This document shows positions 11,746-23,262 of a DNA stretch of 64,000 nt, piece after piece. Source of the stretch: Erigeron canadensis. Lineage: Eukaryota > Streptophyta > Magnoliopsida > Asterales > Asteraceae. Numbering within the stretch: the first letter of the stretch is position 1; the number at the start of each line of letters is the position of its first letter. Under the pieces are notes generated by a model. That model had not been told where the DNA came from, did no database searches, and saw only the letters and a program-made list of their open reading frames with translations. The stretch is from assembly GCF_010389155.1 (NCBI RefSeq), contig NC_057764.1, forward strand, positions 39,998,275 through 40,062,274, written 5' to 3'. Position numbers and translations under genes: made by a program.

Positions 11746-14700
11746 TTAGCAAAATAGGCTTTGAAGAATATTTGGGTTGAGCTTCTGGAGAGATGCAACC
11801 TGACCCACTACTTTCGCAATTAACCCGGTTACACGATCCATATATAGCATGTAAAGTCCACACCTACTCTCTAACAGTTGAAGTCCTTTTCGAGCATGGA
11901 GGATTGAAGTCACCCATTCTTCAAACAACTCTACGCACAAGATCGAATTTATTAAGCAGCTATCATTAAAACTCCAATATTTGCTTTTAAAACTAGCCTT
12001 ATGTCAGGAAGTCTTACATAAACAAGAACTTTGCTTTCAAATGAGTAGCTTATGCATATTACGAATTCTAAAAACAAGCACACAATTATCAATTACGTAT
12101 CACAACTGGAACGTTAAAGTTGGAAATTTATACCCAGCACTCGTCAAAATTCAGCTTAAGATAAGAGTTCAATACTGGGCCTTGATCCTAATGGTATATG
12201 TCATGCTCCATCAACAGAAAGTTTGTGGGTTCTAGTCCGTTTGTGGACAATTTGTATATGTGATTATGTGTCGAATTGCGGTTGATTATTTTCTCATCTT
12301 GAAACTATTTCTACTTTCACATGGTTATTAAAATTTCTACATTCAAAAATCAAGACCCATTAATCCATTCCTCATTAAATTAATTTTGAGAAAGTATTAT
12401 GAAACTATTTCTACACTCACGTGGGTAAAAAAAATTGTCTACACGGAAACAACTTTTCTTAATATGAGGTTATAAATAATAAAAGTTTATATGCATGTGT
12501 CAAGGTGAAGTAGATGAGAATGAGGTAGTAACTCTTGAGACTAGCGGTGTGAAATTAGCATGATGAAAATGCATGCTTACGTGTTTCGAATCCATCTGCC
12601 TTCGACCAACGTATTAGGTAATCTGATACCAAAAACTCGATCAGCTGGATCCTGCCAACCACATAGCTAATGTAACAAAAGTATATGTAGCTGTAAACGC
12701 TGAATGTGATCAGTGTCATATTAAGATATGAAGAGACAATACATAAAAAATTTAAGGTTAATAACCTCAAGAAAATGTTCAAACCTTCAGACCTAGTATA
12801 TCATAAGTATAATCATGTATCTTTTGTGTTTCAAAACAGTAGCCTGATTACAATGGTGTTGAGTTTCAGTTGAATGAAAAGGTTGAGCATGATACCAAAA
12901 AAAAACTGTGACAAGTGAACTCAGGGAGTCTTAATATGAGCGATTTAGTTTAAACTTGACACTAGCTATATACAAAAATAACATGCACAGCATATAAAGA
13001 AGAGAACTATTAACAAGTAATGGAGGTGACTGCAATGAATAACTTACAAAATGTACAGGCTGTTATGCATCTCAGGGAAACTTGGTTCAAATGGATCAAG
13101 AAATAACAAATTTTCTGCCACTGAAGAGATTTTCTGAGAAACTGCAAGAATCACCCGCTGTCCAATAAATGACTCACTTCCAAGCTTACGAAGCAAGTGT
13201 TGAACATGGAACTGGGAATCATTTTTAAACTGATGGGCTTCTGGATGAAAAATGTTGAATAAAGAAGAATCAATGAAAAAGTTTTTCACACAAATATCAG
13301 TTTCAATTCGTTTAAAGAATTAAAATGATGAAAAACATTGAATAACTGATGTGAATGAATATTATTTTAAATGCCAAAACAGAAAATATATACCATTACC
13401 TTGTAATGTGGTGCACATTTTCCTAACTAACCGCATTGACAAGCTGCCAACAATCCCTTCAACAGGTTCAGTATTCTTCCCCATAGACAAGATATTCTTG
13501 ATTGCCTCTTCAGGGACAGGACAAAGGTAAAACCATAAGTATACTCAACTTTTTACTGGAAGGGAACAGAGAATTAGAGACAATATTTACCTAAGCAATC
13601 CAGTAATCATGGAATTTGGGATGCTTGTTATCTCAGAGTTCACATGTCAAATTTCTAATATATTGATTAGTTCTATAAGATACTTACACATTTTTAGTGT
13701 CTATGATATATGCGTAAAACAATGAAAATTTGTACATCATAATCAAACAAACTGTAACATGCAGACATGCTCATTATGTTACAAGTAAAAACTAACAACA
13801 ATATATGTTCAATACTTCAATGATAATAATGAACGCAGTGAACATAATCATATTGATATGCTATGAAAGAAATGGACATGCTCACTATGCAACGACCTTA
13901 CTTGAACAAGATCTGTTATACGGCTCATTTCATCCATATTCTTGATTCCTAAGATATTAAAGAACTAATATCACCATATCAGCTATATGAAAGACCATTC
14001 CAATATTAAAATAACATACAGCACAAGCATAACTAAAGAAGTTCAATTGGGAATTGTAAAATACTTGAGTAACCACTGACGTAGTTCTAAATAAAACAAT
14101 CAAACAAAAAAGAGATACCCAGAATGAAGTCCACAGCTTGGTGTGACCAGTTCGCAATATTTGTATCATCTGGCTGCACAATAGCAAATGCAGAAAGTAA
14201 CAAGATGAACATAAGGCTTCAGCTCACACAGTTAAATTAAGAGACATGAAGAACTGTACAGATCCAGTTAATGAGGCAACCAACACACATTTACAGAAGT
14301 AGTATCGCATAGATCCACAAGAAAATCAACTGAAGCCCCAAGTTGTTCAGTCTCCTCAGCATTATTCTCTGCCACATATAGTTATACAATTAAAATTGTC
14401 AGGCCTCCATCCTTACTGTAACATACCTACTACATTAAAATTACCTCTCATTTAACGGAATTCTATAAACCACTTCTCTGAAATAAGATTATTAAGAACT
14501 CAATAATGTCGGTGAGGTTTCATTCAATTTAAGTTTGTTATCTATACATAGATAATACAATGTGTCTACTTATTAAAGGTGGTACAATAAATTTTCTAAA
14601 ATGTAGCAAATTGCATGAAACCTCACCGACATTTGCTACATACCGTAATGTCAAGCAAATTGCATTTCATATACTAATATAAACATATAATGTTTAATGG

Positions 14701-16036
14701 CACCAAAAAGTCCTCAAATATAAACATTAGCAAATAATACTCATAGTTATCTATACCAGACAAGAACAAGCGTTGTGTAGAACCATCAATTCTTCTTTTT
14801 CTTCTTTCCTTAAGTCTCACTGCACCATCAAAACCAACCAAAATCTCTCAATACGAAAAGCAAATAAGTGAAATTCACTCCTAAATACACAGACGCACAC
14901 AATAAACCAAACCAATAGTTTATATAACCTTGTCTAAGAAATCTACGGCGTAAAACATCATTAAATCCAGAGTCAAATCCCTCTCCTGCTAGCTTATTTG
15001 GACTCAACTTCCCTAGATTGTCAAAGAAATAGCATTTGCAGGATGCACCCCCTGAGACTAACTCCTGATGTAAGCCATCTGCATAACAAATACACATCAC
15101 TTGAGATAAAAACACATGGATCTCTTTGAGATTACACATTACAATTTGTTACATCAGTTAACTAAATAGTCAAAAAGTCAAAGTTAAAGTGTATATACAT
15201 CATATATCAACAACAACAACAACAACAACAACAACAGGACCCGATCCCTGCGCGGGGTATGGGGGAGGTAAGCTGTAGACAGTCTTACCTCTACACAAAG
15301 GTAGAGAGACTGCTTCCATAGGGACCTCCGGCCACAAAGGAGTGCAAGACGGAAAATGTGAAATGTTTAGAAAATCATACCTGTCAGCCGAGAATCTGAA
15401 AAGAAATATATATATATATTTCTTAATATACATCATATATGTATCTTAATAAAGCTAACCAGGGTAACACCTTTTATCCAATATATATATATATATTTCT
15501 TAATATGTTATACTAATTAGATGCTTAGGTAGATCAGTTAAATAAACTCAAAGTTGCAGTCAAAGTCAAAGTCAAAGTCAAAAGGTCAAACTAAATTAGA
15601 TGCCACTATTATAGGTATAGATAGATATAGAAACCTTCAATTTGAATGAGATCCTGTTTGAGTGTGAGAATCTCCTGTTTACGCTCTTTCGCCTGTACAG
15701 ATTTAATTTCATTTTATATATAAGTAATAATAAAAAATAAAAAAAAGTTTGACCTAATTTTGAATCTAAAATGATAATTTGTGCGTCCGGAAAATACCTG
15801 TATGTATATATTGCAATTATATATTATTTATTTATATACATACACACCTTGCGTTTCCACTTGAGAGCATCAACATTGGAGGTTGAAGAAGAAGGATGAC
15901 TAGTGTCAGATGAAGAAGGTTTTTGAAGGAGTTTAGAACGAAGAAGAGCTACAGCTATAGCCAGCTTCAATGATTCTTCTGAGCCGCCGGTGGCGGTGGT
16001 GGTTGTGGTGGCGACGGTTTGCCCCTCCGTCGCCAT
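11746..16036 (-). CDS. MPS1: MULTIPOLAR SPINDLE 1 / PRD2-like meiotic protein, multi-exon
   Basis: This is a plant-specific protein. In Arabidopsis MPS1/PRD2 is needed for meiotic double-strand-break formation and bipolar meiotic spindles; that role is known for the family, not shown here. Exons from splice motifs and phase: 15848-16036, 15635-15692, optional 15381-15395, 14929-15078, 14757-14819, 14295-14368, 14119-14173, 13902-13948, 13400-13505, 13048-13240, 12581-12651, 11746-11930. Family hallmarks are DALKWKRKAKERKQEIL in exons 1-2, then ASCKCYFFDNLGKLSP and FNDVLRRRFLRQ, and C-terminal LFEEWVTSILHARKGLQLLE and LYMLYMDRVTG. All joins keep frame: 401 aa with the 15-nt exon, 396 aa without. 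A coiled-coil-like basic helix lies near residues 55-80. The donor of the 14295-14368 exon is ambiguous (14289 also keeps frame). No stop or frameshift was seen, so it is probably functional. Confidence 0.85.
14505..14633. repeat. Small inverted-repeat element in MPS1 intron
   Basis: AATGTCGGTGAGGTTTCAT (14505-14523) is the perfect reverse complement of 14615-14633, and pairing continues inward with one mismatch. This is probably a short MITE of about 130 bp lying between the exons at 14295-14368 and 14757-14819. Confidence 0.8.
15208..15425 (-). mobile_element. SINE with (TTG)n tail and 15-bp TSD in MPS1 intron
   Basis: The plus strand shows (CAA)10 at 15208-15237, then the complement of a typical plant SINE 3' region (CTCTCTACC..., then TACCTCCCCCATACCCCGCGC). 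The element therefore reads on the minus strand with a TTG-repeat tail. The identical 15-mer ATATACATCATATAT occurs at 15193-15207 and 15426-15440 and is read as the target duplication. The flank is AT-rich, so part of the match could be chance. If the right boundary is correct, the candidate 15-nt MPS1 exon lies inside the insertion. Confidence 0.7.
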
Positions 16037-18194
16037 TTTCTCCCCACTTATCTTTCGGGCGGGAAATATTTGGAATGTTTTTGATGTTAATGAAAATGAA
16101 GGGTTGATTTTAAATTTTGTTCGACATTGCCGAAAAGTCCTTCAACTTTCATGTAATGTTCTTCAACCTTTGAGTTTATCAAAGAGTTTGTATGTCACTT
16201 TGGGTTCTCGAAAATTTTAACAACTCGAACAATTCTAACCACTAACTAGAAAGAAAAAATAAAATAAAATTATAGGGTCTATGAGTAACTTTTGAAAGTT
16301 ATTTCTTTACTTTCTTGGGCTGCTAGTAAATTGCTACTGGCATTTTAATTTAAGGTCATCTCAAATAGTTTTTACAAAATGTTTAAACATGCAGGACAAG
16401 TCAGTCATACGTCAACAAATTGTTTCAACATATTGAATCAATACACTAAACTCATTTGGCCTCTAACCCAACATATTGAACCCAAGTTTGCCATGTAACA
16501 TCATCAATCTAATATATCAAAAAACACATTACAATAATAACAAAAACATAATTATAAATTTATAATAAAATTATATTACAGAAGTTACAAATACATAAAT
16601 TTAATATTCCTAGATAAACATTATATCAAAATTTTAATAGTTTATTTAGAACTTCTATAAATTTGTCTTTTATTTTAAAGAAAACTTAGGAAAAAAAAAC
16701 AATATTGTTGGAAAGATAAAGTAGGAAAAAAAAAAGAAAAAAAAAAGCAAAACCTAAATAATCTTTGGCTTTGCTTTTGTTCAATGGTCAAAAACGTTTG
16801 GGGGAAAACAACATTAAATGAAAATTGGCCCCGTATATCAGTTTATCTTTAAAATGTTAGTGTACAAACTGAATAGGCACACTGAGCAACATATTATTTC
16901 TACAATGGTGGCACTTTGGCTGATCAGTATGCATATTGGCATGGTGTTTCCAATTGGATACTGGAGATAGCCTAATATGTATTGCCGTTAAAGAAAAGCG
17001 TTCTAAAGTTTAAAGAGGGTTGTTTTTAGCAAGAAAAAAAAAACATCTATACCACTCGTATATTATAATGTACCATACATATCATACATCAATGTCTACA
17101 ATTTTCTCTCTCATCCATAAATCATTTTATTCCTTTAATTATTTCAAAATCTTTTATCTCAAAAACCGTACATCGATAAATTATAAAAATTATATGGGTG
17201 TTCTTAAAATTTCATGCTCTTTCATTAGAGATATCATTCAATATACTTTCGACAAATTTTTAAATCTGAGGACGAATCCCGTACGGCTAAGGCATTTGAC
17301 TATGACACTATATGACATATCACCTCCTATGACCTATCACCCTCATCATGTTACCGCTGCAACGTGCAGGTACTTTATAAAATGGGTATGAATGAGTCTA
17401 GCGAGCAAAAACTACAATCTTGAATATGATAATTTTATACCTGGGTTAGTTTAAACTTAAAGAGTAATATCAGTCATAAACATGGCGTAAACTGAACGTA
17501 TTACCGATTGCATGAGTGAAGCCATTGTGGTTTTTCAGTTCCTTACAAAAATGATATCTTTTAGATGAAGCAAATGATACAAGAGGCAAAAAAAAAAAAA
17601 AACATTATTGGAGCACCAGAATACCAGATGATATAGTTTCTTTCTATTACAGTTTAGTCCAAAGTTTTGCACTCGAATGCATAGCAGACCAGTGTCGCGC
17701 AAGGGCTTAAATACTCATTTTGTGAATTACAGACAGTCGACACTCGACAGAAACTCTTCAACTTGTTGTAATGAAAACAATGAACAGACAGATTTTGAAA
17801 GAGCAAATAAATTGAACAATGTAATGACACAAAATAAAAGGCAGGCATCACACTTGATAAAAACAATGAGATTTCAGTAAAATACAACAGTTGCTTTTAT
17901 GAACTTCCAAGTCTTTAACAATAATAATAAAATTTAACTCGAAAGTCACAAAAAACTAAAATGTAAAAACAAAAAGAAAAGTCTCAGAAAAATTCATCTG
18001 GTCGCCTCTCAAGATACACACTCGAGATGTCAAAATTCATGGTATTGAGTCCACCTTTTTGTTTTCAAACAACACATTACTACTATGTCTATGGTAATAT
18101 AACCCCTCAACACAAAAACAAGATTATACAGTTCACTGATTGATAACCCACCTCTTGTTTTCAACATTATCCAACCACTTTTGTACTTGTTTCC
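16037..18194. other. Intergenic between MPS1 promoter and eIF(iso)4G 3' end
   Basis: It holds the MPS1 upstream region and the eIF(iso)4G 3' flank. No other gene is supported. Segment 16345-16985 begins and ends with sequences like those of small MITEs seen near 24300 and 45860 (ATCTCCAAT / GGAGATAG), which is weak evidence. Confidence 0.45.
17044..17390. repeat. Degenerate Helitron-like repeat, second copy at 25072
   Basis: Bases from about 17100 to 17310 match 25230-25440 in the same orientation, including AAAACCGTACATCGATAAAT and GTACGG(C/T)TAAGGCATTTG. The segment starts TCTATACCACTC and ends near CTGCAACGTGCAGGTAC, a short hairpin. This suggests a decayed non-autonomous Helitron. Confidence 0.55.
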
Positions 18195-21100
18195 TTAGAA
18201 TAGACTTTCACAAGCACCCACGTCAGCTGCTTGCGCCTCTAAAATGGCATTTCCAGATGAGCTTGATTTAACAACCTTTTTAACACCTTCAAAAACGGCT
18301 TTCTGAAAATAGTCATCCTCCATTGTCTTTAGAACATCAGCCACAACCTTGAAATCCAAGGCACCAGAGAGCACTAAATGCCCCATGATTTCACCAAAGT
18401 TGTTAGGTGCCCTAGGTAAATCAATTGCGATATCGTCTAGCAATGAGCCATAGGAGGTGCACCCAGCTACTAAATCAGCTCGGTTGATAACATTTTTAGA
18501 CAAAAGATGCTTCAGAAGGTTTGAAAGTGGTTCTACACAGGGTGGGCTTTTCTCCAAAGCAAGTGAAACAGCTTCCTTTACAAACTCGGAGTGGTATTCC
18601 GGGGCTTTCAGTTCCTCCAAGCATTGTAATGCTTCATCAAGCATACGGACACTGAAATATTCCTCAAGAAGAGAAATGGTTTTCCTCTTGAGATCATCCG
18701 TGTTCGTTGCCTTCAAAGATGGAGCAGCAGGAGTAGGTGATGGTGTTGAAACATGTCTCGCAGGAGGAGCTGCAGCCTGAGAGATGGCAACAGGAGAGGT
18801 TAAACTAGGCCCAACACTGCCTTGCAACAAAGCACTTGATTTGCCACCAATGAAACCGCCACTACCCTGGGGAAGAAGTCTTTGACTTGATGACGGTGTC
18901 TTGTTTGGTAACACTGGTTGTTGGACACCCCTAGGTGTCGATCTAGGCTTCACAAGCTCCCAATCGTTCTCCCCTAGTGAAACAGGTGCCAATCCGGGGG
19001 TGCCCGGCATCATGCGGTTCCCTGGCATACCTGGCATCATGCCACCAGTACCAGGACGGTTCACACTAACAGGGGTACCTTGTGACCCAGCAGCAATAGC
19101 CTGGTTGTTTCTTATGCTTGCAGTTGAGCCTGCACGGAGCCCCAAGTGCTTCTCGGCAGCAGCATGGATCTGTGCAATGGTCGTGACTTTCTCCTGAATA
19201 GCATGAAAAAGAAAAAATCTGCTTAACACGACACAAATACCCAAAACAATTAACGATATTAAGAAGAATGAATACCTCTTCCCGTCTTTGAACCCATTTA
19301 TTCGATCTGAGATCAATAACATCACGAACCATAAACCTCATGCGTGGAGCTAATTGCTGGTTTGTTGCTAGCTCTTTCAATCGGCTGAAGTAAAGATCAT
19401 TAATTCTCCTTGACTTAGGACTCTCATCAAGCTGTTTGCCTATCGTATTAAAGAAATGGCATATTGCCTCCACGTTTTCTTCCTCTGGGCAACTTTTGTT
19501 GTCAGTCCCTAAAAGCTCCTGTTCAGTCCATAATGCATCATGAAAAAACATAAAAATAATAAATACTCTCAAAACAAATTCATAAGGATTGCCATTACTC
19601 AGGTAAGAAACAACAAGAACACAAACCTGAACAATATGATGAACAATCTTTTCAGGAACCATTTTCTGCTTCAAAAGCTCACCAATTAAACGAATGTTTC
19701 CAAGAGTGCGGAGTTTAACCATTTTTTCTTTCTCCCTACGCTCCGACTCTTGTTCAAGAGAAGTCATCTGCCTTATTTCCTCCCTCAAGTTATCGGCACC
19801 TTCAAAAGCCTCTTGGCAGTTATTTAACAGCAGACGCTTGAATGTGATCTCCTTGCCATCAGGTTCTTCGGAGGGGAATGGGGGGAGCTTTGTATTCAAA
19901 TCCGAACACAGCTGAGCATACATTGGGCAGAACGTGGGCTCAAGAACAGCCTTATCAAATATCAACGAGATAACCCCCTAAATTGCATCAAAACCCCACA
20001 TTATTTCTATTGTCCATTAGCAGGAAAAGAACGATTGAAAGAAACGACAGAAAAAATAAAAATTTCAACGATTTATATGCAACAACAAGTAGACACAAAC
20101 CTTGAGAATATCAGCAGATGTGATTCCAGATTCGATCAATTGGCCTTTGAGGAGATCAAACTTTTCAGGAGTCAACTTGTTCAGGATACTGAAAATCATA
20201 AAAAGTCAGGCATTATGACTCCCATGAGGTAGACTGTCAGCATACTTTGTGGCAGGAGCAAAGGGTTGTTTTCAACACACTTAAATGAAAGCATTGTATT
20301 TGACACAATAAAAAAGACAAAAAGAAACATTTTAAAAGAGTAACTAATCAAATTTAAAGACCACACGGAAAAAACCCTGTGAGACTAAAGTAAACAAAAA
20401 TAAATTTTGATTTACCGAAGCATTGCATTTGACACTATGAGAGAAGTTATTAATATGGGCCGAAAAAATGAACCATAAAAAGTTTAAGAGATTGAAAAGG
20501 TTCAATTAAAAGTTGTCAATCATAGTACCAGGCATCCTACCGCACATGCATATAAATTTGATTTATTAATTAAACCCGAGGGAGTAAAAATATAAACCAT
20601 TTAAAGTGGTGGGGGCGAAAGATAAGTTTTTATAAAAGGTGTATTGGTACTGCACAGGCTAACACCCCTCTATGAACATTAGAAAACAGAGCTCAAATGT
20701 ACATATATACAAATACAATTTTTGTATGCTATATGCCTATATTCATGACTCACTCGAAAAAATGAAATATAATATGCAATTAGAAAGATAACTTCAACCC
20801 ATGTACTTCTAATGGGTCTACCTGGGTAATGGTTGGTTTCAGGCATGCCTAATAGGTAGGGGCCGAATCAATAAACTTCGTAAATTCATTTACTGGAAAT
20901 CTAGTATTACAATAGTAATATCTTGGCTTTATAATCGTATATGGCATATTAAATATATTCAAAAATCCTTTCAGACCAATCTTGATCAGCTCAAAATTCA
21001 AATAATTCAGCCGAAACCCATATTGACATGCAATCCAATCAACCCATTATGTTACCTTTATCCGGATCTAAAAAAACATAGCATACTCTCAAAATAAGTT

Positions 21101-23262
21101 GAATTTGAGTAGGCTTTACCCTTTTACTGTCTTCAAGACACGATCCTTGTCAGAGAGGGTCCCCCTTCGAACTGACCATGGTACCTCAGCTTTGATAAGA
21201 GCTGGGGCAGGTCCAGACTGTTCCACAAAGAAGAGAGCAGATTAAGGCTAGACACCAAAGTTGTAAACTATAAAATGTTTAAATTAAAATAATCCTGTTT
21301 TAGACGATAGATCTAAATAATAAGTAAACAAAAATTAGTATAGAAGAACTGACCACTTGGTTAGAAAAGGCTTGTCTAGCAAACTGTGAGTTCGGTTCTT
21401 GCCTATCAACACGAACAAAGTCACGAGAGTCTCTCCTAGCATCCCAAGATCTCTCCTCCACCGGTACAGGGGCTCTTTCCCGCCAGTCGCGGGTATCAGG
21501 CTCAGAGTAGCGTGGCTGAGGCTGAACTGGCACCTGCAAGTAAATATATCCTTTAAAAGGCAATAAAATATTAAACCACAGGTATGCTAAAACAAACAAT
21601 TGCGGTACTCACGGTTCCTTCAGATCTGGTCCAACTCTGTGTCTCCCCAAAGAATTCAGTTTCCACTTCCTGTTTGACTCTCAGTATCTCCTCAGGGATG
21701 TTTACAACCTACCATAAGATGAAGAGCAAACGCTTAACCAACATCGTCAACAAAACAATATATTGAAATAAGAGTAGACCCGATAAACCTAAAACCAAAA
21801 GGGGAGGCATTATGGTAAAAGCACACAGAGAGTCAAGAGGATGGTTCGCAGTAATGCAAGAACATGCAGTAAAGCCGCGTTTTTGCAACCAGAAAAACTC
21901 AACTTTCATAATATAGTTGTTTAGATACAATCATTACAAAGATACTTTATGAATAACCCAAGCTAACTATCATGTATATAATCATAGAATGAAAAAAAAA
22001 AAACTCTGATGTGTAACTTAATCATTACCTCCCTAAGTTGTAGCAGCTGGTCTCTGCTGTAACGAACACGCTCACGAAGCTCAAATCGAGAATCATTGTT
22101 CTAAAATAAGATATGCACAGAACAAATACATCAGTAACAAAGCCATAGAGAATATATTTATCAAAGAGCAACATTAAATATGAAATGCATAAACTAACAC
22201 ATCATAAATCATGCTAAACTAAAAAAATTTTCTTCACATACAACCACGATATGTAAAACTAAGCGTGCAACAAAAACTCTACCAATTAAAAGAAATACGT
22301 GAAACTGATCACTAAAAATACTGTTTTAACAATCAAATTACAGATAACATCAAACTCCCAAAAACAAACAAACAAACAAAAAGCAAGCTCCGGATAATAT
22401 CAAGATATAGCATCATATGTAAAACCATAATTTAAGTACATTCCCTTCAAAAACACCTAATTCTTCTGAAGTTCACATTCCACATTATGGGAGCATTTAC
22501 TAGGCTTATAAATAAGAGCTTATACATAATCTAAACACCACAATAACGGAGCTTAATTTTTAATAGCTTATTCACCGCCAAAAAGCAATTCTCTCTTTTG
22601 AAATAAGCTTTTAAGCTCCTTAAGTAGCTAGCTCAAACACCCCATACATCATTATTTATAAAAAGACATAAACATCGCCATTGTTCTTATACTTTATTCA
22701 CTATTATTCACCTCCGCGCCTCCGAACCAATAACAAAGAATATGTTGAATATCTCAAATACATCTTCTCCAAAACTTTAAGGAAAACAAGTATTCGTATA
22801 CTCAATTTTGTAGCTAGAGAACAATTATACGAAAACATATAAGCCATAACAATTACACATAAATCTATTAAAAAAATTATCCAAAAACCTAATGCAAATT
22901 ATCCCACTTCATAAAAAACACATATATTAATAAATCAGATCCCTTTTTTCACCTCATATCACACATCAATAAAAACAAAATCTTGAAAAAAAAAGCAACT
23001 TATATAACAAAAAATCAGCTAAATATACATACAGATTATGTATATAACACAAACAAGTCGCAGATCCAACATGGGTTTTAGAAAAAGTAACAACCTGAAG
23101 GGCGGCAAGAGAAGAAGTGCCGGCGCCGGCGCCGCCGTGAGGACGAAAAGAAGGAAGATCAGAACCACCACTACCAAAATCAAAACGTGGGCCAGTTGTT
23201 GTTCGTCCCCTGTTTCCACCACCTGGTCTTAAACTTAACACTGTTTGATGATCAGCCTGCAT
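18195..23262 (-). CDS. EIF(ISO)4G: Translation initiation factor eIF(iso)4G, complete (copy 1)
   Basis: This is the scaffold of the plant eIF(iso)4F cap-binding complex. It bridges eIF(iso)4E, eIF4A and eIF3 in the cytosol (family knowledge). Nine exons: 23095-23262, 22029-22100, 21613-21708, 21354-21533, 21120-21217, 20101-20188, 19627-19977, 19276-19518, 18195-19193. They total 2295 nt, 764 aa, with every join in frame. The N-terminus has LSLRPGGG. The canonical eIF4E-binding motif YxxxxL-phi is YSRDQLL at residues 70-76. The MIF4G domain covers about residues 190-430 ([53 protein letters not shown]). A proline/glycine linker follows, then an MA3 domain at about 590-710 ([20 protein letters not shown]). 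The exon 4 donor could sit three bases earlier. Three partial copies lie downstream in the window. Confidence 0.95.

Noticed and set aside
11746..16036. Annotation as the Mps1/TTK spindle-checkpoint kinase because of the shared symbol
   Set aside because: No kinase motifs are present; the sequence fits the plant MULTIPOLAR SPINDLE 1/PRD2 family.
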